Shown: positions 21,321 to 31,829, counted from the first letter of the stretch. The stretch: DNA of 64,000 bases from Hymenopus coronatus (GCA_030762935.1 CM060882.1:21085001-21149000); one strand, 5' to 3'. The notes: generated by a model from the sequence alone, not told the origin. Program-made: numbers and translations.

Positions 21321-22029
21321 TCTGATGTGTTCCATTCACATGACTTTCTCTACAACTCTGTAATAAATTATTGTTAAAAAGCTTATGCTTCTATTTCCTT
21401 CCTGCTAATCGAGAAAAAAATATCAGAAATATTCTTATTACTTGCTTCCTTGTAAGTAGAAGCGAAATAAGGGAGTGCCATAGGCTAAAGTGATGGTCAA
21501 AAGCTGGTTGCTATGTGATTGAAGTTCCTTTGTTTGTATGGACACGAGTTCACAAAGTCCTGTATGAGAAAAGTATGTTTTTATAGCTGAAACCAAAAAC
21601 CAGGATTATTTCAAAAACAATCAACTCCACGAAAAAAATGTATATAACATAAAGTGTGTGTTTTAAAGTGCTCTACATTTGCTGTGTGGTAAGCTTTAGT
21701 CCATCTCTTACGGTTTAGCAGTTATGGAAAATTCCGTAAAATTGAACTAGAATAAAGTAGTCTTCAGAGGCTATTCCCAGGAAATTCAAGATATACATTT
21801 TATTTGTCAGGTAAATATCTTTAATATACGATATTTTAATCAAAATCGTTAGAGCCATTTTTTTAGAAAATCAAAATTTTCAAATAAAAGTGCCATATAA
21901 GTGTAGTTTGGGGTGGGGGAATTGTTCTCAAAATCTTCGTGTCGTATCCCTGGAAGATACTAAACTTAAATACCAAGTTTGGTACTTTACCGACTTTTCG
22001 TTTTTGAGCTATCGTGTTCACAGACACAC

Positions 22030-22074
<45 letters not shown>

Positions 22075-22211
22075 CCGTTTTCCGAAAATGCTTTTTTTTA
22101 GATAAAGGGGACCCTAAAACGTATTTCCGGTGAAATCTCGGTATCAAATTTTTGGGTGGAGTGCAATACCTTCTCTATACACTATGTACATAGTACGTAT
22201 AGAGAAAGTAA
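21321..22211 (+). mobile_element. HLE copy, full length, subfamily 1, nested
   Basis: One of the best preserved copies: 5' A(8)TCTGATGTGTTCCATTCACATG; 3' 'ctctatacactatgtacatagtacgtatagagaaagtaaaa'. The perfect inner palindrome CTATGTACATAG is at about 22182-22193. The (CA)n tract (22031-22072) is the longest in the window. Confidence 0.92.
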
Positions 22212-22215
22212 AAAA

Positions 22216-23036
22216 ACTAATCGAGATAAACATTAACAGAATGTTCTTATTACTTAGTACCTTACACGTAGAAGGGAAATAAGGGAATGCACAAGGCTAA
22301 AGCGATATTGAAATATCTTAAGCCATCGTTGCACGATTATCATTGTAAATCGCTTCTTTCCTTTGCCAGGAGTAGAACAGAAGAAAAACGGACACTTCCT
22401 ATATGAGAAAAGTATAAGTACTTTACAACTGAAACCAATAACAAGGAATATCTCGGAGACGGTTACCTCCACAACAAAACATCAAGCACATAAATTGTGT
22501 GTTTTGACGAGATCTAAATTTTTTGTGCCGGATGTTTTTGTATATCTCTTACGGTTTAGCAGTTACGCAAAATTCGGCAAAATTCATCCAGAATAAAGAG
22601 GTCTTCAGAGGCTATTTCCAAAAATTTCAAGATATATATTTTATTTGGGATGTAGATATATTTAATATACGGGTTTTAATCAAAATCGTTTGAGTCATTC
22701 TTCAGAAAATCAAAACTTTCGAAAACTTTTCCATGCAAAGGGCAGTTTTTGGTGGGGGATTTCCTGGAAAATCTATGTGTTGCATCCTTGGAAATTGCCA
22801 AACTTTCATACCAAATTTGGTAATTAGCAGTCTTTTCGTTTTTGAGCTATGCTGTCTAGAGACAGATACACACGCATACACCGACACACACGGAACTTTT
22901 TCTAAAAATGCATTTTTTGGACTCGGGGGACCCCAAAACACATATTTGCAGTGACATTTCGACATCGAATTTTTGGGTGGAATACAATACTTCTCGATCC
23001 CTATGTGCATTGTACATACGGGGCTAGAGAAAGTAA
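22216..23036 (+). mobile_element. HLE copy, subfamily 2, 5' tip displaced
   Basis: It starts at 'ctaatcgagataaacattaac', with the body 'attatcattgtaaatcgcttc...ggagtagaacagaag', and ends 'ccctatgtgcattgtacatacggggctagagaaagtaaaa'. The 3' end shows the subfamily 2 CCC/GGG stem. Confidence 0.85.
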
Positions 23037-23209
23037 AAAAGAAACATGGCAGATATAAATATTGCTCCACAATAATAAATATTGCTTCCTCATCCACTCC
23101 GGTTACATTATCACCTTAGATTTGCGTTGTATGCCTATAAAATTCGATAGCTGAACATTTCGTGCATTCAAAACCGAATAAGTTTTTGGCAGTATCTGTA
23201 TTGAAAAAA

Positions 23210-24014
23210 TCTGATGTGTCCCATTCACATAACTTTCTTTACATCTCTGCAAAAAATTATTGTTAAAAAAAACTGTATTCTTCTATTTACTTCACGCTAA
23301 TTGAGATAAAATTATCAGAAATGGTCTTATTACTTGCTTCCTTGAAAGTAGAACCGAAACAAGGGAGTACAAAAGGTTAAAGTGATAGTCAAATGTTGCT
23401 ATGTGATTGAAGTTCCTTTGTATTGCAAGGAGTTGTTAAATTCGTATATGAGGAAAGTATAAATATTCTAAAGCTGAAACAAATAACAAGGAATATCTCA
23501 AAAAACGCTCAAATACGCGAAAAAATGTATATAACATAAATTGTGTGTTTTAATATGATCTACATTCTTTGTGCAGTAAGTTTTTGTCTATCTCTTTCGT
23601 TTACCGGCTACGTAAAATTCAGCAGAATTCATGCAGAATAAAGAGGATCTATTCCTAGAAAATTCAAGATATACATATCTTTAATATATGGTATTTTAAT
23701 CAAAATCGTTACAGCCATTTTTCAGAAAATCAAAATTTTCTAAATTTTTTCCATGCAATGTGTAGCTTGGGTAGGGTTATTTTCTCAAGAGCTTCGTGTG
23801 GCATCCCTGGAGGATATTAAAGTTAAATACCATGTTTGGTATTTTACCGACGTTTCATTTTTGAGTTATCGTGTTCACAGACACAGACACAGGGACCTTT
23901 TTATGAAAATACATTTTGTTTTGATACAGGGGACCCTAAAACATCTATTTCCTGTGAAATCTCGGTATAGAATTTTTGGGTGGAATGCAATAACTTCTCT
24001 AAAGCATGTGTAGC
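23210..24014 (+). mobile_element. HLE copy, 3' hairpin lost
   Basis: The 5' end 'TCTGATGTGTCCCATTCAC' is intact. The 3' end stops inside the hairpin ('acttctctaaagcatgtgtag'). The CA tract is reduced to 'cagacacagacacagg'. Confidence 0.8.
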
Positions 24015-24459
24015 CAAGTATAAGTAGATGAATATTCTAATTTGAGTATTATCGATATTGTAAGACGCAACATTTCCTAATGTACGTATAGTGAGACTTT
24101 GTGTTGGTCCATTGTTCCACTCAGACATTCTCGAGTATTCACTTTTGGTGCTCATGTTTTAACCCCGAGATTTTGAGCCCAGCAAGAGGCAGTATTGTAG
24201 CAGTAATTTGATGAAGCTCCTCCCGCGTCCCAGATGGCTGCCCCTTCACGGAGCAGAAGGGGGGGGCGGTAATCGACTGCTAATACTTGCAAGTGTAACA
24301 ATGAAAGAAAGAAACAACAATAACACCAGCCACAATCGGATTGGCAAATAAAAATCTTTCTCAGATGACTGATATTTGGAAGGGGAGTGCAAAATTGTTT
24401 CACCGTTAGCAGCAGCCGCAGACCGGACCTCCTTACCTTGAAACGGTAGGTACTTCGAT
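24015..24459. other. Non-repetitive spacer
   Basis: Includes a G(8) run at 24261-24268 and a minus-strand frame of 83 codons (24152-24403) without a recognisable domain. I see no splice-bounded exon. Confidence 0.35.
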
Positions 24460-24486
24460 CATCAAACGAGTGTTACGTTATGTAAT
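24460..24486 (-). repeat. Shared outer flank of HLE 3' end (copy 1 of 3)
   Basis: 'tcatcaaacgagtgttacgttatgtaatttt' precedes the minus-strand HLE 3' terminus. The same about 30 bp occurs at 26963-26992 and 28542-28573, each time touching an HLE 3' end. Confidence 0.7.
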
Positions 24487-24633
24487 TTTTACTTTCTCTA
24501 CACGTACTATGTGATAGCGTATAGAGAAGGTGTTGCATTCCACCCAAATATTCGATACCCAGATTTGAGTATGTTTTGAGGACTCCTGAATCCAAATAAG
24601 CAGATTTTAGAAAAAGATCATGAAAATCTATGT
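24487..24633 (-). mobile_element. HLE 3' part, first of three pieces
   Basis: 'ttttactttctctacacgtactatgtgatagcgtatagagaagg' and 'attcgatacccagatttgagtatgttttgaggactcctgaatcc'. It is interrupted by SINE-D; other pieces are at 24864-24942 and 25295-25480. Confidence 0.8.
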
Positions 24634-24863
24634 CTTTTTTTCGTTTTTTTTTATAGGTTTAGGGCCCACTTTTACAACTTAAGGCATCGCAGGTAATGAC
24701 ACTGGTGATAGATGGAGCACCGGTGGAATGCGATGGCGGGGGAAACCGTAGAACCCGGAGAAAACCCACCTCTGCGCCGCTTTGACCACCACATGCGGCA
24801 GCTTGGGATCGAACCCGGGCCCAGAGGCGAATGGTCTAACCACTCGGCCACGGCGCGGCCCGT
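24634..24863 (-). mobile_element. SINE-D with probable target duplication
   Basis: Minus-strand copy with a complete tRNA-like head: 'gcttgggatcgaacccgggcccagaggcgaatggtctaaccactcggccac' contains the B box. TCTATGT occurs at both sides (24627-24633 and 24867-24873), a plausible short target-site duplication. Confidence 0.8.
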
Positions 24864-24942
24864 AAGTCTATGTGTGTGTGGACAGCATAATTCAAAACGA
24901 AAAGACCAAATTTGGTATTTAATTCAAGTATCTTCCAAGGAT
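24864..24942 (-). mobile_element. HLE internal piece between SINE-D and SINE-A
   Basis: 'tctatgtgtgtgtggacagcataattcaaaacgaaaagacc' through 'caagtatcttccaaggat'. It is the stretch beside the GT microsatellite on the minus strand. Confidence 0.8.
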
Positions 24943-25294
24943 GGTCGTCTCCTTAGCGCGGTGGTAGCGCAGCTGCCTACCAAGCGGGAGACCTGGGTTC
25001 GATCCCCAGTACCGGCGTGGGGATTTTTCCCCCGCTGGGAGACCTGGACCGGGGTGCACTCAGCCTCGTGAGGTCCCTGGGGGGCCAATTGAGGAGCTAC
25101 TTGATGGAGAAGTAGCGGCTCCAGGTCGTGAGGACCGCATTAACCGGTCGGGAGGGGCTCGAGGCGCTGACCACGTCTCACCCTCCAATACAGCACCCCA
25201 TCCATGACGTCTGTAGTGGACCGAGATGGGGGACGCAGCGGCCGGGCGGTAGGCCAAGGTTCCCCGTGAGCTGTCGTGCCATGGAGTTATAGTT
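24943..25294 (+). mobile_element. SINE-A (tRNA-derived), complete with target duplication
   Basis: It begins GGTCGTCTCCTTAGCGCGG, with a tRNA-type A box near 24953-24968 and B box GGTTCGATCCC at 24996-25006. The tRNA-unrelated body is G+C-rich. It is flanked by TATCTTCCAAGGAT at 24929-24942 and 25295-25308, a 14-bp target duplication as expected for LINE-driven retroposition. A second, nearly identical copy at 51205 shows the family was recently active. The tail is a short 'gttatagt' rather than poly(A). Confidence 0.92.
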
Positions 25295-25480
25295 ATCTTC
25301 CAAGGATGCAACGAATGTTTTCAACAGAATTCCCACCCCAAACCATCTCTTACATGGTAATTGAATATTTTGTTCTTGTCAAAAATGGCATGACAAATGA
25401 CAATGAACTGCATATCTTGAATTTTCTGGGAATAGACGCTAAAGACCTGTATACTATACATGCCTTTGAGAGATAGACAA
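25295..25480 (-). mobile_element. HLE internal piece, right of SINE-A
   Basis: 'tatcttccaaggatgcaacgaatg' to 'gacgctaaagacctg...gagagatagacaaaa'. The 5' third of this old copy is missing; a new full copy begins at 25485. Confidence 0.75.
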
Positions 25481-25484
25481 AAAA

Positions 25485-26340
25485 TCTGATGGTTCCATTC
25501 ACATGACTTTCTCTACTTCTCTGCAACAAATCATTGTTTAAAAGCTTATGCTTCTATTTAGTTCATGGTAATCGAGAAAAAATTAGCAGAAATAGTCTTA
25601 TTACTTGCTTCCACGTAAGTAGAAGCGAAATAAGGGAGTAATGTAGGTTAAAGTGATAGTCAAAACCTGGCCGCTATGTGACTGAAGTTCCTTTGTTTGT
25701 ATGGACAGGAGTTGGCAAATTCCTGTATGAGAAAAGTAAAAGATTTTCAAAGCTGAAACCAAAAGAAGGAATATCTTTAAAATGATCAACTCCATGAAAA
25801 AATGTAATAACATAAATTTGTGTGTTTTAACGTACCTTACATTTTTGTGTGTGGTAAGTTTTTGTCCATCTCTTACGGTTTAGCGGTTATGCAAAATTTC
25901 GTAAAATTCATCCAGAATAAAGTAGTCTTCAAAGGCTGGTCCCAGAAAATTCTAGATATATATTTTATTTGTCAGGTAAATATCTTTAATGTACGATATT
26001 TTAATCAAAATCCTTACAGCCATTTTTAAGAAAATCAAAATTTTCGAAAAAAGTTCCATGTAAAAGGTAGTTCAGGGTGGTGGGATTTTCTTGAAAATCT
26101 TCGTGTCGCATCCTTGGAAGATGCCATGCTTAAATATCAAGTTTGGTATTTAACGGTATTTTCGTTTTTGAGCTAAGCTGTCCACAGACACACACACATG
26201 GACCTTTTTCCGAAAATGCTTTCTTTGGATCCAGGGGGACCCAACACATGTATTTCCGGTGAAGTCTCGGTATCGAATTTTTTGTGGAATACAATACCTT
26301 CTCTATACACTATCTACATAGTACGTGTAGAGAAAGTAAA
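25485..26340 (+). mobile_element. HLE copy, full length, subfamily 1
   Basis: 5' 'tctgatggttccattcacatg' (one deleted base pair in the stem), 3' 'ctctatacactatctacatagtacgtgtagagaaagtaaa'. A short CA tract lies at 26189-26198. Confidence 0.9.
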
Positions 26341-26627
26341 CATTTATATCTCAATAAAACACACACTTTATGTCCGGAATATTCGTTGTTAAGGTTTCAA
26401 TTTTTAGGTACTTTTCTCAAATGAAAGGTGACTTCTTTTGCTTTACTCCTGTCAGTGAAAAGAGAACCTTGATTTGGCTTAGTGCATTACCTTATTTTCC
26501 TTCTCTTTAGAAGTAACTAATACATACATGTTTCCTATTATTTATCTCTAGTGCCACAAAGTAGACGAAGGAACAATGTTTTTTAGAATATTTTGTAGAG
26601 AAAGTCATGTGAATGGAACAAATCATA
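26341..26627 (-). mobile_element. HLE 5' fragment, diverged
   Basis: Minus strand from 'aataaaacacacactttatgtcc' to 'gtagagaaagtcatgtgaatggaacaaatca'. The central part is heavily mutated. The break is again at the internal A-tract. Confidence 0.65.
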
Positions 26628-26673
26628 TTTTTTAAACATGCTTAAAGCTATACAGGCCATTTAATAAAAATGT

Positions 26674-26962
26674 AATATAAAATCATTTACCATGCTAGTC
26701 TCATATACCCAAAGTCGCGGGTTCAAACCCGGCGGAGAAGGGTGGAATTTTTCGAGAGTAAAAATCTGCAGCATGGCTTCCTTCGGAAGAGAAGTAAAGC
26801 TTTTGGTCTCGTATCCAAAAGTACGGCATGTAAAAGAACCTCGAGTCTGATAAAGAGGCCTCTGAGCAAAATTAAGCGGGCTTTCACGCCTAATATAAAA
26901 TGAGACGCTGAGAACCGCAGCAGTTGAAGAGCGTCCATAAATGAAACTCTATTTCCATTTTT
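26674..26962 (+). mobile_element. SINE-E (tRNA-derived)
   Basis: The head is partly lost, but 'aagtcgcgggttcaaacccggcgg' (B box, about 26711-26734) is clear. The body 'atggcttccttcggaagagaagtaaag', 'gcatgtaaaagaacctcgagtctgataaagagg' and the tail 'agagcgtccataaatgaaactc' recur at 28254 and, inverted, at 36046. Confidence 0.8.
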
Positions 26963-26992
26963 GTCAACAAACGAGTGTTACCTCATGTAATG
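26963..26992 (-). repeat. Shared outer flank of HLE 3' end (copy 2 of 3)
   Basis: 'gtcaacaaacgagtgttacctcatgtaatgt' lies between a SINE-E tail and an HLE 3' end, as at 28542. Confidence 0.7.
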
Positions 26993-27105
26993 TTTACTTT
27001 CTCTATGCGTACTATGTACATAGTGTGTAAAAAACGTATTTGCATTCCAGCCAATAAGTTGATACCGAGAATTCACTGGAATCATTTTTGAGGATGCCTG
27101 AATCA

Positions 27106-27138
<33 letters not shown>

Positions 27139-27172
27139 GAAAAATCAGTGGATGCCTCTATATGTGTGTAGT
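26993..27172 (-). mobile_element. HLE 3' fragment with a 30-bp poly(A) tract
   Basis: 'ttactttctctatgcgtactatgtacatagtgtgt' then A(30) at 27107-27136, in the same consensus position as the tract at 13633. It is cut by the complete copy at 27175. Confidence 0.8.
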
Positions 27173-27174
27173 AT

Positions 27175-28020
27175 TTTTTACTTGCTCTATACGCACTATG
27201 TACATAGTGTATAGAGAAGGTATTACACTCCACCAAAAAATTCGATACCGAGATTTCACCAGAAATATATGTTTTAGGGTCCCCTGTATCCAAAAAAAAA
27301 ATTATTTTCAGAAAAAGGTCCGTGTGCCTGTGACCATGATAACTCAAAAACGAAAAGTCGGTAAAATACCAAACTTAATATTTAAGTTTAGTATCTTCCA
27401 GGAATGCGACACGAATATTTTGAGAAAGATCCCCCCACCCCAAACTACCCTTTACATGGAACTTTTTTCGAAAATTTTGATTTTCTAAAAAATGGCTCTA
27501 ATGATTTTGATTAAAATATCATATATTAAAGATATTTACCTGACAAATAAAATGTATATTTTGAATTTTCTGAGAATAGCCTCTGAGGACTACCTTATTC
27601 TGGGTCAATTTTACGGAATTTTGCATAACTGCTAAACCGTAAGAGATGAACAAAAACTTACCACACCGGAAATGCAGAGCACTTTAAAACAGACAATATA
27701 TGTTATGTATACATTTTTTCGTGAAGTTGATTGTTTTTTAAATATTCCTTGTTTTTGGTTTCAGCTATAAAAAACATACTTTTCTCATACAGGAATTTTC
27801 CAACTCCTGCCCATACAAACAAAGGAACTTCAGTCACATAACAACCAGCTTTTGACTATCACTTTAACCTATGATACTCCCTTATTTCGCTTCTACTTAC
27901 AAGGAAGCAAGTAATAAGACTATTTCTGCTATTTTTTTCTCGATTAGCAGAAGTATAAGCTTTTTAACAATAATTTATTGCGGAGTTGTATAGAAAGTCG
28001 TGTGAATGGAACACATCAGA
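27175..28020 (-). mobile_element. HLE copy, full length, subfamily 1
   Basis: Minus strand. The terminal palindrome 'ctctatacgcactatgtacatagtgtatagagaagg' has an almost perfect stem, and the 5' tip ends at 28020 ('acacatcaga'). The microsatellite is nearly absent here ('gtgtgcctgtgacc'). Confidence 0.9.
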
Positions 28021-28025
28021 TTTTT

Positions 28026-28253
28026 TATAAGGTTAACACCCGCTAATACTACTGTGACACTGCATGCAATCACACTGACAATGCAGATGGAGCAGCGGTG
28101 GAATGCGATGGCGGGAGAAACCGGAGAACCTGGAGAAAAATCGCCTCTGCGCATATTTATCCACCACAAATATCACAAGCAGTCGCTTGGGATTGAACCC
28201 GGGCCGTATAGGTAAAAGGCGTGTGGTCAAACTACTCAGCCACCGTGCTGCTC
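28026..28253 (-). mobile_element. SINE-D
   Basis: Minus strand: 'aaaccggagaacctggagaaaaatcgcc', 'ttatccaccacaaat', head 'cttgggattgaacccgggccgtataggtaaaaggcgtgtggtcaaactactcagccac'. It abuts SINE-E with no spacer. Confidence 0.8.
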
Positions 28254-28541
28254 CGTGGTGTAATGGTTGCCATGCTAACTTCATACACCCAAGTTCGCGG
28301 GTTCAAACCCGGGGGGAGAACGCTGGAATTTTTCGGGAGTAAAATTCCTCACCATTGCTTCCTTAGGAAGTGAAGTAAAGCCGATGGTCTCGTGTCGTAA
28401 ATTTATGGCATGTAAAAGAACCTCGAGCCTGATAAAGAGACATTTGAGCAAACTTGAGCGGTATTTCACGCCCAGTATAGAATGGGACTCTGAGAACCAC
28501 AGCAATTAAAGCGCGTCCATAAATAAAATCCCATTTCCTAT
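28254..28541 (+). mobile_element. SINE-E, complete head
   Basis: 'cgtggtgtaatggttgcc' (A-box region) and 'agttcgcgggttcaaacccgg' (B box, about 28292-28312) give a complete tRNA-like 5' part. The body contains 'gcttccttaggaagtgaagtaaagccgatggtctcg' and the tail 'gcgtccataaataaaatccc'. Confidence 0.85.
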
Positions 28542-28573
28542 TTTGACATCAAAGGACTGTTACGTTGTGTAAT
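28542..28573 (-). repeat. Shared outer flank of HLE 3' end (copy 3 of 3)
   Basis: 'gacatcaaaggactgttacgttgtgtaatt', as at 24460 and 26963. Confidence 0.7.
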
Positions 28574-28842
28574 TTTTACTTTCTCTACACATACTATGTG
28601 CATGGTATGTAGAAAAGACATTCCATTCCACCCAAAAATTTGACACCGATACGTCGCTATAAACATATGCTATGAGGTCCCCTGAATAAAAAAAAAAAAA
28701 AAGGAAAAAAATAGAAAAAGGTCATGTGCGGTTAGACAGCATAGCTCAAGAATAAAAAGGCTATTAAATACTAAATTTCGTATTTAAGTTTAGTTAGTTT
28801 AGTATCTTCTAAAGATGCGACACAAGGATTTTCGAGAGGAAT
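28574..28842 (-). mobile_element. HLE 3' half
   Basis: 'ttttactttctctacacatactatgtgcatggtatgtagaaaag' with A(15) at 28688-28702 at the usual expansion site; the microsatellite is missing. A small duplication 'agtttagttagtttag' lies at 28786-28803. The 5' half is absent. Confidence 0.8.
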
Positions 28843-29737
28843 GAGAATAGTGGATAAGTGGCGTCTGGACGGGCTTTCTCCGGTTACCCCCACCACTCAA
28901 ATTGCTCCATAATCCCTTTTCCTATCATCCACTTCCTCACGCTCATGCCTGGCTATGGACCAATCACTCGTTCCAGGTTCTTCATTCTGTGATTTCGTGC
29001 CGTTGTGTCTCCGACTGACTTTCGACCACTGTCATTTGTTTGCAAGTCCTAGGAGGTATCAATCCTAAACACGGGCAGGATAAGCCAATTACGAAAATGT
29101 TCCAACAGACAAAACGAATATTTTCATTAAAATTACCAAACCATGGCACATTTTTCTCAAACGGGAAAGCAAAATCCGTTTAATATATCTTGTGATTCCC
29201 CTGGCCATGGAAAAAGAACCGACAATTTAGCTCAAATATGCAATGGTGAAATTTCAACCAATCGCGGTCACCTGGCTGGAACGATATACTCGCAACTCTT
29301 AGCAGCTGATGTTCATTTCTTTGAAATCTTGCTGCACCTGACGTTCGTTTGTATAATCTCCTGCCTTGGTTATCAGTAACAATGGGACAATCCAGGCAGC
29401 TAACTTTCACTTTTAATAACTGACAGTTCCACAACTGTAATTTCAGTTAATTCAGTGACAATGTTTTTTGGTTTTTTTTTTTAAAGTTTTATCCAGTTCA
29501 TAGTGCATTTCATTCAAAAAGGAAGTAAAAATAGTAATTATTTGTGTTTCTTTTATGTGAGATGGGGGCAATTAAATAGCGTTTGTTTCCAATTCATGTA
29601 TTAGTTAATAAAAGATATAATAAAATAAGTGTCCCCTATTTCTATTGTTGCTATCGATATTCGTACATTGAGTGTGGACACGGTCGGCCATATCGTAATT
29701 CAGGAGGCAGTGAAGCAAGAAAAAGAAACCTGAATAG
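28843..29737. other. Non-repetitive island
   Basis: The first 60 bp ('cgtctggacgggctttctccggttaccccc') look like a SINE-D core remnant on the plus strand. The rest has no family match. A 78-codon frame at 29143-29379 has a normal ATG but no identifiable domain or splice context. Confidence 0.35.
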
Positions 29738-30284
29738 TTAGCGCATGAGTATTTTAAAGCTGAAACTAAAAATAAAGAATGTCTCGAAAACGGTCAATTC
29801 CACGAAAAGCTGTACCTGACATAAATTGTGTGTTTTAACCAGATCTACATTTCTTATTTAGTGCGTCTTTGTCTATCTCTTACGGTTTACTAAGTAGACA
29901 AAATTCAGCAAAATTCTTCCACAGTAAAGAGGTCTTTATAGGCTATTCCCCAGAAAATTAAAAATATACATTTTATTTAGCATGTAAATATCCTTAATAT
30001 ACGGCATTTTGATCAAAATCGTTAGAGCCATTTTTGAGAAGATCAAAAATTTCGAAACTTTTTCCATGTAAAGGGTAGTTTGAGATGGGGAGATTATCCT
30101 CAAAATCTTCGTGTCGCATCCTTGAAAGATACTAAACTTATATACAAAGTCTGGTATTTTATTCACTTTTCGGTTTTTAGCTGTTGTGTTCACAGATACA
30201 CCGATGAAATCTCGGTGTCGAATTTTTGGGTAGAATGCAAATCCTTCTCTATACACTATGTACATAGTACGGTAGAGAAAGTAA
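29738..30284 (+). mobile_element. HLE copy, 5'-truncated
   Basis: It begins at 'gcatgagtattttaaagctgaaac' and ends with a well-kept palindrome 'ctctatacactatgtacatagtacggtagagaaagtaaa'. A deletion removes the CA tract and A-run ('cacagatacaccgatgaaatctcgg'). Confidence 0.85.
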
Positions 30285-30363
30285 AAAACCATTCGGTAAA
30301 TAAATATGATCGGGTGCGTCATCTACCATCTGAGAATTAATGTATCACAATCATAAACTGATA
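30285..30363. other. Short unique spacer
   Basis: Nothing recognisable before the MITE-like palindrome. Confidence 0.3.
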
Positions 30364-30509
30364 AAATCTGTCTTCCTATATATTATAAACTCTTAATAGT
30401 CTATTTCGCTTAATTGTCTTCTCGTGTTTTCATTTCTTATGCCGCTTCGCTCCGGTCGACAAGATGAAAACACACGTGGTATTATTTATAATAGCAGAAC
30501 GACAGATTT
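30364..30509. mobile_element. MITE-like palindromic unit
   Basis: AAATCTGTC at 30364-30372 is inverted as GACAGATTT at 30501-30509. Nested inside, TGTTTTCAT (30425-30433) pairs with ATGAAAACA (30464-30472). The double inverted repeat and small size suggest a miniature DNA transposon; a single copy is seen, so the class is uncertain. Confidence 0.45.
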
Positions 30510-30519
30510 AAAAATAAAA

Positions 30520-31325
30520 TCTGATGTGTTCCATTCACATGACTTTTTCTATATCTCTGCAACAAATTAGTGTTAAAAAGCTATGCTTCTGGTTACTTCA
30601 TGCTAATCAAAAAAAAAAAAAAAAGTAGAAGCGAAACAAGAGAGAGAGTAGCGTAGGCTAAAGTGAGAGTCAGAAGCTGGTTGCTATGTGACTGAAATTA
30701 CTTTGTATTGACAGGAATTGACAAAATACCCTGTGAGAAAATGATGTTTTTCAAAGCTGAAACCAAAAACAAGGGATATCTCAGAAATGATCAACTCAAC
30801 GAAAAAAATGTATAAAACATAAATTGTGTGTTTTAATGTGCTCTACATTTTTTGTGTAGTAAGCTTTTGTCTATCTCTTATGGTTGAGCGGTTGAGCAAA
30901 ATTCCGTAAAATTCATTCAGAGTAAAGTAGTCTACAGAGGCAATGCCCATAAAATTCAAGATATACATTTTATTTGACATTAATATACGATATTCTAATC
31001 AAAATCGTTAGAGCCATTCTTAAGAAAATCAAAATTTTCTAAAAATTTTCCATGTAAGGGGTAGCTTGGGGTGGGAGATTTTCTTGAAAATTTTTGTGTC
31101 GGATCCTTGGATGATCCCGAACTTAAATACCAAGTTTGGTATTTTAGCGACTTTTCATTTTTGAGCTATCGTGTTCACAAACACAGGGATCTTTTTCTGA
31201 AAATGCATTTTAGATACAGGGTACCCTAAAACATATATTTCCGTGAAATCTCGGTATGGAATTTTTGGGTGGAGTGCAATACCTTCTCTATACATTATGT
31301 ACATAGTACGTATAGACAAACTAAA
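30520..31325 (+). mobile_element. HLE copy, full length, subfamily 1
   Basis: 5' 'TCTGATGTGTTCCATTCACATG'; 3' 'ctctatacattatgtacatagtacgtatagacaaactaaaa'. The CA tract is lost ('ttcacaaacacaggg'). Confidence 0.9.
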
Positions 31326-31466
31326 AATACTATCGCTTTAGCCTAGTATACTCCCTTATCACTTTCTTCTTACAAGGAAGCAAGTAATAAGACAATTTCT
31401 TGATTATCATAATCATATAAAACAATATTTTTAAGAACAGTCTGCTGTAAAGTTAGAGAAAGGCAT
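31326..31466 (-). mobile_element. HLE 5' fragment
   Basis: 'ctttagcctagtatactccctta' through 'agttagagaaaggcatgtta'. The tip is degraded. Confidence 0.65.
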
Positions 31467-31757
31467 GTTAACGGCTTTTATAAATAAAAAATGCTAAAGT
31501 TTTGTTAACAGTTTTATTATCCGTATAAATGTACAGTGTGCTTTACGGTTATAAACTTGGCGTGACATTAATAACTACCAATATAATAATAGTTTAATGT
31601 TTTGTTTACATATTTACTGTCCATATAAATGTTTAACGTCTTGCTTACATTTTATTATCAACCTAACTGTTTAATGCTCTGTAACGAATTCTACCACAAA
31701 CGTTCCAATGAAATATTTATTAATCAAAGCTGTAAAACAGACTCTACCTGGCAGACA
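31467..31757. other. Spacer upstream of a candidate promoter
   Basis: AT-rich; 'gtataaatgtacagtg', 'atataaatgtttaacg' and 'ctaactgtttaatgctctg' are weakly repetitive. No open frame. Confidence 0.35.
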
Positions 31758-31829
31758 TATAAAACACCAGCAATTTTATAAAATGCACTCACACCCTTCT
31801 TTGAAACCGTTCTTCTACACTTTAACAAG
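31758..31829 (+). promoter_or_regulatory. Candidate core promoter and leader exon
   Basis: Two TATAAAA boxes (31758-31764 and 31777-31783) lie upstream of a pyrimidine/CA-rich start region ('actcacacccttctttg'). Then 'tttaacaag|gtaaga' at 31829/31830 fits the metazoan splice-donor consensus. Together with the acceptor at 31991-31997 this forms a plausible leader exon. Inference only; no transcript evidence. Confidence 0.4.

Noticed and set aside
21321..22211. HLE as a classical MITE or LTR element
   Set aside because: The inverted repeats are subterminal, the outer ends differ, no direct terminal repeats exist and no constant target duplication is seen.
24943..25020. Functional tRNA genes at SINE heads (24943, 28254, 44551, 47806, 51205, 51875)
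   Set aside because: A and B boxes are visible, but acceptor and anticodon stems do not fold fully and a common non-tRNA body follows; these are SINE promoters.
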